52,002 bases of DNA from an uncultured Acidobacteriia bacterium (GCA_903900705.1 CAIUOG010000113.1:1-52002), one strand, 5' to 3'; shown: positions 1 to 8,668, counted from the first letter of the stretch. Notes: generated by a model from the letters alone, not told the origin. Numbers and translations: made by a program.

Positions 1-768
1 GCGGATTGGTTTCGAGAAGGGCACGTTGGGCCGGAACTCGATGTTCCCCGCATTCAGACGGGACCGGTAGTCCGGCGGCGCAACCGGCGGATCGTGCGGG
101 GGCTGCACGGAACAGACGGCGAAGAACGGCTTGCCGTTCCCTTGCCGCTGCGCCTCCACCTGCTCTCGGATGTACCCGATCAACAGGTCCGTCAGCGCGT
201 CCGTCTCGTAACCCCGCAGCCGGTAATGGAAGGCGTCTTTCCCTTCGCCGCCGTGCACCCAGGAGTCGTACTGCGAGTTGTTGTTCTCGTACCCCACCCA
301 CTTATCGAAGCCGCCGCGCTTCTTCGGGTCCGTAATGAAATGCGCGGCGCGCCCCGTGCTTTCATGGAAGCCGCCCAGATGCCATTTGCCGAAGTACGCC
401 GTTTGATAGCCCGCCGCCTTCAGCGGTTCCGTCAGCGTCGGCTGGCCATCGGGAAGCGGATACTCGTGGCCCACCACACAATGGTGCGGGTACTTGCCCG
501 TCAGCATCGAACCGCGAAACGGGCAGCACAGTGGAAAGCCGGATACGGCCTGGGTGAACTGCACGCCCATGGCCTGCATATTGTCCAGATTCGGGGTGCG
601 GACGTTCGGATCGCCATTGATTCCCAGCGCCTGCGCGCGGTGCTGGTCGCCCAGAAACCAGATGACATTCGGCTTCGGGGCTGGTCTGGCCTGTCCGGCT
701 GGAAGCTGTGCCCCGGCCATCTGTCCGGCGGCGAGCGAACTGGAAATCAGGAATTGACGTCGATTCAT
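1..768 (-). CDS. Sulfatase, Tat-exported (3' end beyond window)
   Basis: This gene encodes a type I sulfatase of the alkaline-phosphatase superfamily, which would cleave sulfate esters from sugars or glycans in the periplasm. The frame opens at an ATG on the minus strand at 768 and stays open to the window edge, giving 256 residues and no stop. The N-terminus MNRRQFLISSS is a twin-arginine signal. A metal-binding stretch GDQHR lies near residues 40-44. The sulfatase signature C81-C-P-F-R85 followed by GSMLTGK places the formylglycine-forming cysteine at residue 81. The fourth signature position is Phe rather than the common Ser. The motif GKWHLGG, typical of the family, follows. The substrate cannot be read from the sequence, and maturation would need a formylglycine-generating enzyme, which is not seen in the window. 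Confidence 0.9.
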   Translation of the reverse strand, partial: MNRRQFLISSSLAAGQMAGAQLPAGQARPAPKPNVIWFLGDQHRAQALGINGDPNVRTPNLDNMQAMGVQFTQAVSGFPLCCPFRGSMLTGKYPHHCVVGHEYPLPDGQPTLTEPLKAAGYQTAYFGKWHLGGFHESTGRAAHFITDPKKRGGFDKWVGYENNNSQYDSWVHGGEGKDAFHYRLRGYETDALTDLLIGYIREQVEAQRQGNGKPFFAVCSVQPPHDPPVAPPDYRSRLNAGNIEFRPNVPFSKPIR

Positions 769-784
769 ATGGTGGACCCGGCTT

Positions 785-816
785 CTGCTTTTGTATCACC
801 CTGCTTTTGTATCACC
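785..816. repeat. Perfect 16-bp tandem duplication upstream of sulfatase
   Basis: Two identical 16-bp copies (unit CTGCTTTTGTATCACC on the plus strand) lie back to back at 785-800 and 801-816, 17 bp upstream of the start codon of the minus-strand sulfatase. They lie in the divergent spacer shared with the STAS-like gene, so they could affect the leader or promoter of either gene. Confidence 0.9.
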
Positions 817-873
817 CATGGAATTCTGAATCTCCACCGGCGCCTGGCTGATCCAAACCAGTGTCGGTGACCA

Positions 874-1251
874 ATGGCGTTTGAATACTACATCCACGAT
901 GGTTCGAAGTCCTTCCGTTTTCGTTTGCTGGGGCAGCTTTCCGCCGTCAGCGCACGGGATCTCGAACTGGCGTGGGAGACTGCCCATTCCACCATTGGCA
1001 ATCGCGACATCGTGTTCGATGTCACCCGTCTGACCGGGATTGATGCCACCGGCCACGAACTCCTGCGGGACTGGAAAATGCGGGGCGCGAAGTTCGTGGT
1101 TGCCGATTGTGGGGCTCACGCGAGATTGCAGTCGATGACGGATCAGCCCATCGCTCTCGCCACGCCGCGCAAGCCGTCACTCATTGCCTCCGTCCGTCAA
1201 TTCCTGAGCGGCGCGTCTCTGCCTGCTTTGCGTTGTCCGGAAAGCCGCTAG
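874..1251 (+). CDS. STAS-domain-like protein
   Basis: This 125-residue protein has no signal peptide or membrane segment and is probably cytoplasmic. Residues of about 40-80 (DIVFDVTRLTGIDATG, then a helix and MRGAKFVVAD) have the beta-strand, loop and helix pattern of STAS domains, as in anti-sigma factor antagonists and anion transporter tails, where a Ser or Thr in the DxT/S loop is often a phosphorylation site. Here the loop reads TGIDATG. The assignment rests on this pattern alone and is moderate. The gene ends back to back with the convergent epimerase gene: the two stops are adjacent in the palindrome CTAGCTAG. The partner is unknown; the beginning of the gene is 105 bp from the divergent sulfatase start. 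Confidence 0.65.
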   Translation: MAFEYYIHDGSKSFRFRLLGQLSAVSARDLELAWETAHSTIGNRDIVFDVTRLTGIDATGHELLRDWKMRGAKFVVADCGAHARLQSMTDQPIALATPRKPSLIASVRQFLSGASLPALRCPESR

Positions 1252-2376
1252 CTAGCCCGCGAGTTCCAGAATCAGTAACGCCGCCCGGGGCAGATGAAAC
1301 GGATCTTTCACCGGCAGCGCCACCACTTCCGTCACTGGTTCCCCGCGCCGGTTCAGGCGCTGCCGCCACTCACCCACCCCGGGCATGGAAAAGTGCGTGA
1401 ACGCCCATTCGTGCACCCGTTGATACCAATCCAGGCACCATCGCTCGCCGGTTAGGTGATGCGCCAGCAGCAGGGCGTACAGCGCTTCGGTGTGCGGCCA
1501 CCAGAGTTTCTTGTCCGAATGCGGCAGGAATGGCTCGCCGGCATCTCCGTCAGCGCCCCCAGCGTCAATCCCCAGAAAGATCCCGCCGTATTCCGGATCC
1601 CAGCCGGCTTCCAGATGCCACCGGACCACCTCGGACGCTCGCGCGATCATCTGCCGGTCACCCCGGCGGCGTGCCCAGCGCATCACGAACCACATGGATT
1701 CAATCGCATGGCCGGGGTTCACGAAGCGACCCTCTGCGCCGGGCAGTTCCCGATAATCCCGTGTCAGATATTCGAGCAGGACTTTCCGCTCCGGGCGCAC
1801 GAAACGGTCCATCACCAGCCGCGGATACACATCCTCCCCGGTGACCTCGGTCAAAATCATCGGCACCCCGTGCGCGCGCCGTTCCGGCGGGAGCGCGTAG
1901 GGTGCGGTTTCGCTGAAATCCGGCTCCTCCACGCGGTGCTTGACCCGTTCCAGAATCTCCGCCGCCACCCGGGCCAGCGCGGCATCCGGCACGGCGCGGC
2001 AATATTCCTGAATGCCGTAGGCGACAAAGCAATCCGCATAAATGCTGGTTGCCCCTTCGAGGTGCTCGCCCTCCCGCGTCGTGCGGTAGACGAAACGCCC
2101 CTGTTCATCCCGCGCCCGGGCCAGCAGAAAATCGATCGTTTTCCGGGCATGTTCCAGGAACTCCGGCCGGCGCTCGAACCGGTTCCAGAGCGCGGAGAGA
2201 GTCCAGACCAGCCGCGCCTGTGACCATGTGTACTTCTCGGTGGAAACCACCGCGCCTTCTTCCGTCATGCAGGAAAAGACGCCGCCGTATTCGCGATCCA
2301 GCGCGCGCAGCCAGAATGGGATAATTCCTTCCTCCAGCAGCGCGCGGTACTGTTCCCGAATCTGCAAACTAGCCAA
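1252..2376 (-). CDS. AGE family sugar epimerase/isomerase
   Basis: This 374-residue protein belongs to the N-acylglucosamine 2-epimerase (AGE/RnBP) family, alpha/alpha barrel enzymes that interconvert aldoses and ketoses or C2 epimers in the cytoplasm. The whole length matches the family. Visible signatures are W51-SQAR, NPGHAIE with H223, LWWPHTEALYA with H295, and DPFHLPRA with H361; these histidines and arginine line the active site in characterised members. The start is taken as TTG at 2376, because no ATG occurs until residue 37. It overlaps the end of the upstream Gfo/Idh/MocA gene by 8 bp, so the two are probably co-translated. The partner oxidoreductase suggests a carbohydrate pathway. 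The true sugar is unknown; cellobiose 2-epimerase and mannose isomerase activities occur in the same superfamily. Confidence 0.88.
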   Translation of the reverse strand: MASLQIREQYRALLEEGIIPFWLRALDREYGGVFSCMTEEGAVVSTEKYTWSQARLVWTLSALWNRFERRPEFLEHARKTIDFLLARARDEQGRFVYRTTREGEHLEGATSIYADCFVAYGIQEYCRAVPDAALARVAAEILERVKHRVEEPDFSETAPYALPPERRAHGVPMILTEVTGEDVYPRLVMDRFVRPERKVLLEYLTRDYRELPGAEGRFVNPGHAIESMWFVMRWARRRGDRQMIARASEVVRWHLEAGWDPEYGGIFLGIDAGGADGDAGEPFLPHSDKKLWWPHTEALYALLLAHHLTGERWCLDWYQRVHEWAFTHFSMPGVGEWRQRLNRRGEPVTEVVALPVKDPFHLPRAALLILELAG

Positions 2377-3688
2377 GGCCCGGAACCGACCAGCCTGCGC
2401 GATACTTGCGCTGCAGGTACTGATTCGCTTCCGGCATATTGGTGAACTTTGCCTTGTGGCCGTTCCACTGCAGCGTCGTATTCGGGAACCGCGTCGCCAG
2501 TGGACCCAGCAGCACCGATTCCGTCAGCGCACCCGAATAATCAAACGGCGTGGACGTCTTCCCAATACCCAGTACCGCATCGGCGAACTCGAAGTAGTGG
2601 TCGGTGGTCTTGTCGTCCGGCATTGCAAAGCCCGTGAAATCCTTCTGCGGCAGCAGCGTCGGTACCGCAATATGCGGTAGCAGCATCTGGCCTTTGGTGC
2701 CGATGAACATGGAACCCTGGCCCGGGAATTTCACGCCGTCCGCCAGCGCGCGAATCTCCGGCGGCGGCAGACGGTCACCGTCATACCAGGTGAGGTTCAT
2801 GGTCTTTTCCGCAGTCAGGGAATTGCCCGGAAAGACGTACCGGATCAGCGTATCGAGCGCCCAGCTTTCGCCATTGGGGGCCGCGCCTTCGCTGCGGACG
2901 GAGAGGGGCGAACCCAGTTGCATCGCACTGAACACGGGGTCCAGAATGTGGCAGCCCATATCCCCAAACGTGGCCGTACCGAAATCCAGCCGCTTGCGCC
3001 AGTTGCCTGGATGATAAACCTCTTTGATGAACGGGCGGTCCGCCGCCACGCCCAGCCAGTGATCCCAGTTGAAGCCGCTCGGCGCCGGGTCCGTTGTGGT
3101 GGGCAGTTTGGCTGCGTCGCCCCACTTCTTCTCGCTCCAGGTGTGGACTTCCTTCACCTTGCCGATCGCCCCGCTCTGAATCAGCTTCACCGCAATCTTG
3201 TACTCGCGCCAGGAGTGAATCTGAATGCCCATCTGGGTCGGCAGATTTTTCTTCTTCGCCAGCTTCATCATAGTGCGGATTTCGTGGATGTCGTGCGCCA
3301 GCGGTTTCTGCACATACACGGGAAGATTCATGTGCATGGAAGTGATCGCCTGCGGTGCATGCATATGATCCGGCGTGCCCACGCAGGCGGCGTCGATCTG
3401 CCCTTTTTCTTTGTGCAGCATTTCACGCCAGTCGGCATAGATGCGGGCGTCGGGATACTTTTTCTTTACCCGATCCAACCGGTTCGCGTCCACTTCCGCC
3501 ACGCAGGCCAGCTTGACTTTCGGATGCGAGGCGATGCCGTCGAGCGTGGAATACGCCATTCCGGAAGCGCCGAAGGCCGCGAGGCGCAGGGTTCCCGACG
3601 GCGGCTTCGAGAGCAGTTCCCGAACGAAGAAGGGAGCGGAAACGGCCGCACCGGCGGCATTCCGCAGGAAAGATCGACGATCAGTCAT
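2369..3688 (-). CDS. Gfo/Idh/MocA family oxidoreductase, Tat signal
   Basis: This NAD(P)-dependent sugar oxidoreductase has about 439 residues. The N-terminus MTDRRSFLRNAAGAAVSAP is a twin-arginine signal, so the protein is probably exported with its cofactor bound. A Rossmann fold follows (LAAFGASGMAYSTLDGIA), then VGTPDHMHAPQA and YVQKPLAHD. In most family members the last motif is EKP, with the lysine catalytic; here glutamine replaces the glutamate, a variant I associate with Tat-exported members in Acidobacteria and Planctomycetes. The GFO_IDH_MocA C-terminal domain fills the rest. A GTG lies one codon upstream of the chosen ATG. The stop overlaps the start of the AGE epimerase, suggesting one carbohydrate-modifying operon. 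The substrate is unknown. Confidence 0.88.
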   Translation of the reverse strand: MTDRRSFLRNAAGAAVSAPFFVRELLSKPPSGTLRLAAFGASGMAYSTLDGIASHPKVKLACVAEVDANRLDRVKKKYPDARIYADWREMLHKEKGQIDAACVGTPDHMHAPQAITSMHMNLPVYVQKPLAHDIHEIRTMMKLAKKKNLPTQMGIQIHSWREYKIAVKLIQSGAIGKVKEVHTWSEKKWGDAAKLPTTTDPAPSGFNWDHWLGVAADRPFIKEVYHPGNWRKRLDFGTATFGDMGCHILDPVFSAMQLGSPLSVRSEGAAPNGESWALDTLIRYVFPGNSLTAEKTMNLTWYDGDRLPPPEIRALADGVKFPGQGSMFIGTKGQMLLPHIAVPTLLPQKDFTGFAMPDDKTTDHYFEFADAVLGIGKTSTPFDYSGALTESVLLGPLATRFPNTTLQWNGHKAKFTNMPEANQYLQRKYRAGWSVPGLG

Positions 3689-3742
3689 CACGGCACCATT
3701 CTACCCAGTCCACGGTTACGGGCGGGGAGTATTCTGGGAACC

Positions 3743-4738
3743 ATGGATTCCAGACTGGCCCTTGTACTGATGGCCTTGCTGTCCGCCCTGCCCGTTGCCG
3801 CGCAATCGACCCTCTACACCTGCGCCAGCGCGGCCAAAGAATATGTCGTCGGCGCGAAGCTTCCGCCCAGCGGGCTCTTCCGCAAGACCGCCAGTGGTCC
3901 CTGGGAGCATGTCGGCTTCAACCTGCCCTTTCTCTTCTCGCTCGATTTCGACCCCGCCGACCCCTCCATCCTCTATCTCGCCGCCGGCAACGGACTGTTT
4001 CGCGCCACCGGTCGCGGCAGCAAATGGACGCTGCTCACCGGCAGCGATGTGACCGAACTGCGCGATGTGGCGGTCGATCCGCATTCGCCCGGCACCATCT
4101 ACTTCGCCTACAGCCATGGCATTCGCGTGACGCATGACAACGGGGTCACCTGGAAGGAGCTTGCCGGTGGACTCCATCGCAAATTTACGGAATCCATTCG
4201 GGTGGACCGCACAAAATCCGGCACACTTCTCGCGGGCGGCGAAGAGGGCGTTTTTCGCAGTGAGGATGACGGGCAGACCTGGCGCATCGCCGGCGCGGCC
4301 GGTTGGCAGATTCTGCACCTGGAACAATCCCCGCACGATGCCTGCTTCTGGCTCGCCACCACACAGGGCGGCGGGCTCTTCGGCTCCCGCGATTGCGGCA
4401 AAACCTTCGAGAGCATAGGCCATGCCGGCGTGGACCGCAGTCTCTACGACGTCGCCTTTGACCCCACCACTCCCGGTCGTATCGGACTTGCGGGCTGGGG
4501 CCCGGGCGTTCTGATTTCCGAAGATTCCGGCAAGACCTGGCAGGCTCGCAACAGTGGCCTGCCGCGCACGGACGTGCTCACCCTCGCGTTTGATCCCTCC
4601 AAACCCGAACGTCTCTACGCCAGCGTTCACGAAGAAGCCATCTATGTTTCCGAAGACGCCGGTAAGACCTGGACCGTGTCCGGTATCGACGGCAGTGCCG
4701 CGGCGCGCATGAAATTTATTCCGGAGAGTGCAAAGTGA
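3743..4738 (+). CDS. Secreted BNR/sortilin-like beta-propeller protein
   Basis: This 331-residue exported protein begins with a signal peptide (MDSRLALVLMALLSALPVAAQ). It carries at least five Asp-box (BNR) repeats: VTHDNGVTW, RSEDDGQTW, GSRDCGKTF, ISEDSGKTW and VSEDAGKTW. This is the repeat seen in sialidases, VPS10/sortilin and photosystem assembly factor Ycf48, and it folds as a beta-propeller. No sialidase arginine triad could be identified, so enzymatic activity is not claimed; it may be a binding or scaffold propeller. The frame is open for about 800 bp further upstream, but that part is antisense to the Gfo gene. The ATG at 3743, just before the signal peptide, is therefore chosen. It overlaps the next gene by 4 bp (GTGA), so the two are translationally coupled. 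Confidence 0.8.
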   Translation: MDSRLALVLMALLSALPVAAQSTLYTCASAAKEYVVGAKLPPSGLFRKTASGPWEHVGFNLPFLFSLDFDPADPSILYLAAGNGLFRATGRGSKWTLLTGSDVTELRDVAVDPHSPGTIYFAYSHGIRVTHDNGVTWKELAGGLHRKFTESIRVDRTKSGTLLAGGEEGVFRSEDDGQTWRIAGAAGWQILHLEQSPHDACFWLATTQGGGLFGSRDCGKTFESIGHAGVDRSLYDVAFDPTTPGRIGLAGWGPGVLISEDSGKTWQARNSGLPRTDVLTLAFDPSKPERLYASVHEEAIYVSEDAGKTWTVSGIDGSAAARMKFIPESAK

Positions 4739-6495
4739 AGACTCTGTTTCTGACGTTCCTTGCCCTGCCGCTCTGTGCTCTGCATCTGGGGGCGCAATCC
4801 GCGCCGCCTTTTGAGGCCCGCAAGCTTGCCATGATTGATGCCTACGCCCACTATGCCGGTCCGGGTGATCAGGGTTACGGGCAGATTGCGGCGCGTCTCT
4901 GGAAGCATGAAGAGCCCGCCTGGTGCTCGCAGAAGCTCGAAACCCTGCTGGCGGCCGGTCCCAGCGGCGATATGTTCTGGATGTTCCCTGTCACCGCCAT
5001 CGCGCATCTCGATCAGGGCCAGCTCACACCCTCGGCGCGCAAGGCCCTGCGCAATGCCTGGCGCACTTACATGCCCTATCGCGGCGATACCGAAAATCAC
5101 TTCCTGCTGTACTACACGTCGCTTTATCTGATGAGTCAGCTCTGGCCGAATGAGCCGGGCGACCAGTGGTATACGGGTAAGTCCTCCGCCGCAAACATGG
5201 AGGAAGCCCGGCAGTGGATTGAAAGCTGGGTAAAGCTCACCACCACGCGTGGCCAGGGGGAGTATGATTCCCCGCATTACATGGGCGTCTATCTGCTGCC
5301 CATCTCTTATCTTGCCCAATGGGCCAAAGATCCCGCCATGAAAAAACGCGCGACCATGATGCTGGATTATCTGATTGCCGACTATGCGCCGGAAAACCTG
5401 GACGGCTTATTCGTGGGCGCCCATGCCCGGGTTTATGAGGATCAGCTGGTGGAAAAGTGGAAGGGGGTTTCGAGCGATTTCGGCTACCTCTGGTTTGGCG
5501 TGGGCCGTCCGATGCCGTTCCCCAATAACTACACGCTCTATTACCTGCTTGCCAGCGGCTATGAGCCGCCGGAGATTCTGAAGAAGATCGCGACGGATCG
5601 CACCCAGCCTTACACCCACTATGAACGCAAGCGCACACGCAACCGCTGGCGTTTTAATGACGATCTGCATGGCCCGGTTTATAAGACCACTTACGTGAGG
5701 AAGGAATACGCGGTCAGTTCCGATCAGGGTGGCATCCTGCAGCCGATTCAGGAGCATTCGTGGGATATCACCTGGTCCGTGCCGGATCCGCGAGGCGTGC
5801 AGAATACCCTGTTCTTCACGCATCCGTTTGCCTCCGTTCATGAGTTGCAGACTTATTTCGTATTTGGCCCCGACAGCGCGGTCGAAGGCGTGGCGCGCTC
5901 CAAGAAGACGTATGACTCACCCGATAAGCTTCTGGGTGGTTCGCCCTATGAAAAGATCTTTCAGGATCAGGACACTCTGATCGCGATCTATTCCATCCCG
6001 CCCGGAACCCGGTTCCCGCACATCAATGGGTTCTTCTCGAAAGATACAGGGGAAGTACGTGAAGACGCCTCGGGCTGGCTGTTCCTGCGTGGCGGGACCT
6101 CCACGTATATCGCGGTCCGGCCCCTGCAACCGTGGTCGTGGAAGCCCATTGCGGATGGAGGCCGTCGGCTTTTCAGCCCATTTCTGAACAACGGCGTCAT
6201 CGTGCAGGCCGCCGCGGCATCGGAATATCCAAGTCTCGAAGCCTTCGCCGCAGCCATCCGGAAACTCCCTCTGGAGTTCCAGCTCAACCCCGTGCCGACC
6301 GTACATTTCCGCTCGCTGCGCGGGAAGCAGATGGACTTCACCTGGGGTAAAGACCCGCTCGACTACTCAAAGTGGCCACTGTTCGGCGGCCCGTTTCTCG
6401 AAGCCGGTGTCGATTCCGAAGAGCTGATTCTGAAGTATAAAAACATGCGGCGCTCGCTCGATTTCAAAACGCTGACAGTTACCGATCAGCCCTGA
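4735..6495 (+). CDS. Large secreted protein of unknown function, possibly polysaccharide-lyase-like
   Basis: This 586-residue exported protein starts with a GTG that overlaps the stop of the propeller gene and carries a signal peptide (KTLFLTFLALPLCALHLGAQ). Residues of about 30-270 are helical and rich in Trp and Tyr (FWMFPVTAIAHLDQG, GEYDSPHYMGVYLLPISYL), resembling an alpha/alpha toroid. The second half is beta-rich with many aromatic residues, as in the C-terminal sandwich of heparinase- or alginate-lyase-like proteins. The conserved-looking stretch ENHFLLYYTSLYLMSQ fits a toroid catalytic groove. I do not recognise the family and give no reaction. Coupling to an Asp-box propeller suggests a joint role on an extracellular polymer. 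The 3' end overlaps the convergent dehydrogenase small-subunit gene by 10 bp. Confidence 0.6.
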   Translation: MKTLFLTFLALPLCALHLGAQSAPPFEARKLAMIDAYAHYAGPGDQGYGQIAARLWKHEEPAWCSQKLETLLAAGPSGDMFWMFPVTAIAHLDQGQLTPSARKALRNAWRTYMPYRGDTENHFLLYYTSLYLMSQLWPNEPGDQWYTGKSSAANMEEARQWIESWVKLTTTRGQGEYDSPHYMGVYLLPISYLAQWAKDPAMKKRATMMLDYLIADYAPENLDGLFVGAHARVYEDQLVEKWKGVSSDFGYLWFGVGRPMPFPNNYTLYYLLASGYEPPEILKKIATDRTQPYTHYERKRTRNRWRFNDDLHGPVYKTTYVRKEYAVSSDQGGILQPIQEHSWDITWSVPDPRGVQNTLFFTHPFASVHELQTYFVFGPDSAVEGVARSKKTYDSPDKLLGGSPYEKIFQDQDTLIAIYSIPPGTRFPHINGFFSKDTGEVREDASGWLFLRGGTSTYIAVRPLQPWSWKPIADGGRRLFSPFLNNGVIVQAAAASEYPSLEAFAAAIRKLPLEFQLNPVPTVHFRSLRGKQMDFTWGKDPLDYSKWPLFGGPFLEAGVDSEELILKYKNMRRSLDFKTLTVTDQP

Positions 6496-7007
6496 TGCTC
6501 CGCGTGCGTGCACTGCGGCGCGGCCATCAGGTGCTGATTGCCCTCGTACCGCAGTTCGTCGGTGATGCCGGTCTTCGACGTGTAATACCCGTCGATGGTC
6601 ATCCGCTTCAGTTCCACAAAAAACCGGCCCAGTTCGGTTTTCGGGGATTCCTCCTCGCCGGCCGCGGCAGCCAGTACCTCATCCGGTGAACCGTGCGCAT
6701 TCCGGAAGGCGGCCAGGCCACTGCGCCAGACACCGCGCGTTCGCTCCGAACCTCGCGACAGCATCATGTCGGCGAAGGCCGGAACCCGCGCCGCCAGCGC
6801 GCCAGGGGAGTGGTCGTCGGCGGGGATGATCATTTCCATCAGCCGGCCCGCCAGAGCCTGTTCTTCGGGCGTGAAGAAGGCAAAGGAATAGTTCTCAAAC
6901 TCGGTGCCCGTGCCGGGGGAACAATGAGTGGCCGCGCTCAGCACCGCGCCGGGTGCGACGGCGCCCGCCGAAAGAACCTTGAGTAATGTGCGGCGTTCCA
7001 GGCTCAC
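6486..7007 (-). CDS. Gluconate 2-dehydrogenase subunit 3 family protein
   Basis: This 173-residue protein is the small partner of a periplasmic GMC dehydrogenase. The N-terminus (SLERRTLLKVLSAGAVAPG) is a twin-arginine signal, and the body matches the Gluconate_2-dh3 family: FFTPEEQALAGRLMEMIIPADDHSPGALAARVPAFAD, with the IIPADD element. Small subunits of this type help export or fold the FAD subunit, which lacks its own signal and travels with it (hitchhiker export). The start is a GTG at 7007 that overlaps the stop of the upstream GMC gene (GTGA). A strong Shine-Dalgarno GGAGGG lies 5-6 nt ahead, so the two subunits should be made in balance. Confidence 0.85.
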   Translation of the reverse strand: MSLERRTLLKVLSAGAVAPGAVLSAATHCSPGTGTEFENYSFAFFTPEEQALAGRLMEMIIPADDHSPGALAARVPAFADMMLSRGSERTRGVWRSGLAAFRNAHGSPDEVLAAAAGEEESPKTELGRFFVELKRMTIDGYYTSKTGITDELRYEGNQHLMAAPQCTHAEHQG

Positions 7008-8590
7008 AGTTCCCTCCGTTTGCGCTTTTCTTTGATGTAATCCGCGGCGCGCAGCGATTGCGCCATAATCGTCAGCGTCGGGTTTTTCTCGCTTGACGTG
7101 GGGAACGTGCTGCCATCCGTCACGAAGAGATTCTTCACGTCATGGGACTGGCAGTAGCCATTCAGCACCGAAGTCTTCGGGTCCGTGCCCATCCGGACCG
7201 TGCCGTTCTCATGGCTGGCGAAACCGGCAAGCGTGGCGGGCGGCATCGCCGTCACGTCGGCCTGCATCAGGCCGGTCATTTCGCCGGCGGCCGCGCGCAT
7301 GGAGGCATAGATTTCCTTGTCCATGTCGTGGAACCGGAACTGCACCACCGGTATCGGTATCCCGTGGGCGTCCTTCGTGTTCGGGTCCACCGTCACGCGG
7401 TTGTCCGGATGCGCCGTCACCTTGCAATAGCCGCCCATCATCAGGAAGCCCGGCTCCATCTCCCGCACGCGCTTCTTGAAGGCCGACCCGTAGCCCCGCA
7501 CGGACTTCGCCTGGAACGGGAACATATACCCCTGATAATTCACCTGAAAGCCGAACGTACCCTTGTACGATTTCGTATCCCAGCGGGGAATGATGCACTG
7601 GTCCAGCGCGCCATCCTGATTGCCCAACGCCCTGCCCTGCAATTCTTTGAGATACATCTGCATCTGGCCAGTGGCGTGGCCGTGCAGATAGCGGCCCACC
7701 GCGCCGCTCGAATTGGCGACGTTCGAATTCAGCAGCAGACGCGCCGATTCGATGGTGGCGCAGCACACCACCACGATCTTCGCGCGGATCTCCTCTTCCT
7801 GGCCGGTCTCCCGGTCGACGATGGAAACGCCGCGCGCAAGCCCCGCTTTATCGAGCAGAATCTGTCTCGCGAGCGCGTTCTGCCGCAGCGTCAGATTGCC
7901 CGTGCGTCGCGCTTTGGGCAGCATGCTGCCCGGCGTGGAGTAGATGGCGGAAACATCGCAGCCATCCATGCAGTGGCCGCAATAGTGGCAGGCGGGCCGA
8001 TTGTCATAGTCCCTGGTGAGCAGGGCTTTGCGGACAGAGACAACGCTCGCGCCCATGCGCTTGATATCACGCTTCAGAATCTGCTCGCTGCAGCGCAGGG
8101 GCAGCGGCGGAAGGTAGTGCTTCCCGGCGGGCAGTGTATCGATCCCGTCGTCATTGCCGCACACGCCGATCATTTTCTCGATGCGGTCATAATACGGGGC
8201 GATTTCCTCGTAGCTGAACGGCCAGTCCGCTTCGATGCCGTTGAGCGTGCGCTCGCGGAAATCCGTGGGGGAATAGCGGAGAACGACGGCGTTCCAGTGC
8301 ACGGTTCGCCCGCCCAGCACCCGGATGCGGTCGACGCTCACGTTATCGGACTGCTCGTAGCGAATGGAGGAGCGAACGTCGCCGGGGTAGAAGAGGTCCT
8401 GCTTTTCGGAGCGGTAGCCCCGGTTTTCGAGTTCGTAAGGCCAGCAGTGTGTCCGGAACTGGTGCGGTTTCACCTCGGCGCCCGCTTCGAGCAGGATTAC
8501 CTTGGCGCCGCCCTCGCAGAGTTCCTTCGTGACAATGCCGCCGGCGGCCCCGGAGCCAACCACGCAGACGTCATAAATCGGTGTGGGCAT
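7004..8590 (-). CDS. GMC-family FAD-dependent dehydrogenase
   Basis: This is the large catalytic subunit (528 residues) of a periplasmic sugar or sugar-acid dehydrogenase that passes electrons to the respiratory chain. The FAD motif GSGAAGG is at residues 12-18. The GMC signatures HENGTVRMG and NPTLTIMAQ lie near the C-terminus; the histidine of the first is the expected catalytic base. A cysteine cluster C201-x2-C204-x2-C207-x3-C211 could hold an iron-sulfur cluster, as in FAD-glucose dehydrogenases. There is no signal peptide, which fits export with the Tat-bearing small subunit encoded downstream. The ATG at 8590 is chosen because the protein then begins with MPTPIYDVCVVGSG. The frame extends 24 codons further, but that part is made only of a 16-bp repeat array. 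The substrate is unknown. Confidence 0.88.
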   Translation of the reverse strand: MPTPIYDVCVVGSGAAGGIVTKELCEGGAKVILLEAGAEVKPHQFRTHCWPYELENRGYRSEKQDLFYPGDVRSSIRYEQSDNVSVDRIRVLGGRTVHWNAVVLRYSPTDFRERTLNGIEADWPFSYEEIAPYYDRIEKMIGVCGNDDGIDTLPAGKHYLPPLPLRCSEQILKRDIKRMGASVVSVRKALLTRDYDNRPACHYCGHCMDGCDVSAIYSTPGSMLPKARRTGNLTLRQNALARQILLDKAGLARGVSIVDRETGQEEEIRAKIVVVCCATIESARLLLNSNVANSSGAVGRYLHGHATGQMQMYLKELQGRALGNQDGALDQCIIPRWDTKSYKGTFGFQVNYQGYMFPFQAKSVRGYGSAFKKRVREMEPGFLMMGGYCKVTAHPDNRVTVDPNTKDAHGIPIPVVQFRFHDMDKEIYASMRAAAGEMTGLMQADVTAMPPATLAGFASHENGTVRMGTDPKTSVLNGYCQSHDVKNLFVTDGSTFPTSSEKNPTLTIMAQSLRAADYIKEKRKRREL

Positions 8591-8640
8591 AGATCGGTGT
8601 GGGTAAAGATCGGTTTGGGTAAAGATCGGATTGGGTAAAG
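8577..8640. repeat. Four tandem 16-bp repeats covering a start codon
   Basis: Units at 8577-8592, 8593-8608, 8609-8624 and 8625-8640 follow the plus-strand consensus ATCGGTKTGGGTAAAG. The innermost unit differs at two positions (GGGCATAG for GGGTAAAG). On the minus strand this change turns TTACCC into ATGCCC and creates the ATG of the GMC dehydrogenase. The array therefore forms both the leader and the first codons of that gene. Confidence 0.92.
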
Positions 8641-8668
8641 CGAAGGGCCAGTATATCCCCAAACCGTG

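Noticed and set aside
8577-8640. CRISPR-like array
   Set aside because: Units are 16 bp and directly tandem with no spacers; no cas genes are present, and the TPR-CHAT gene is not next to any CRISPR effector.
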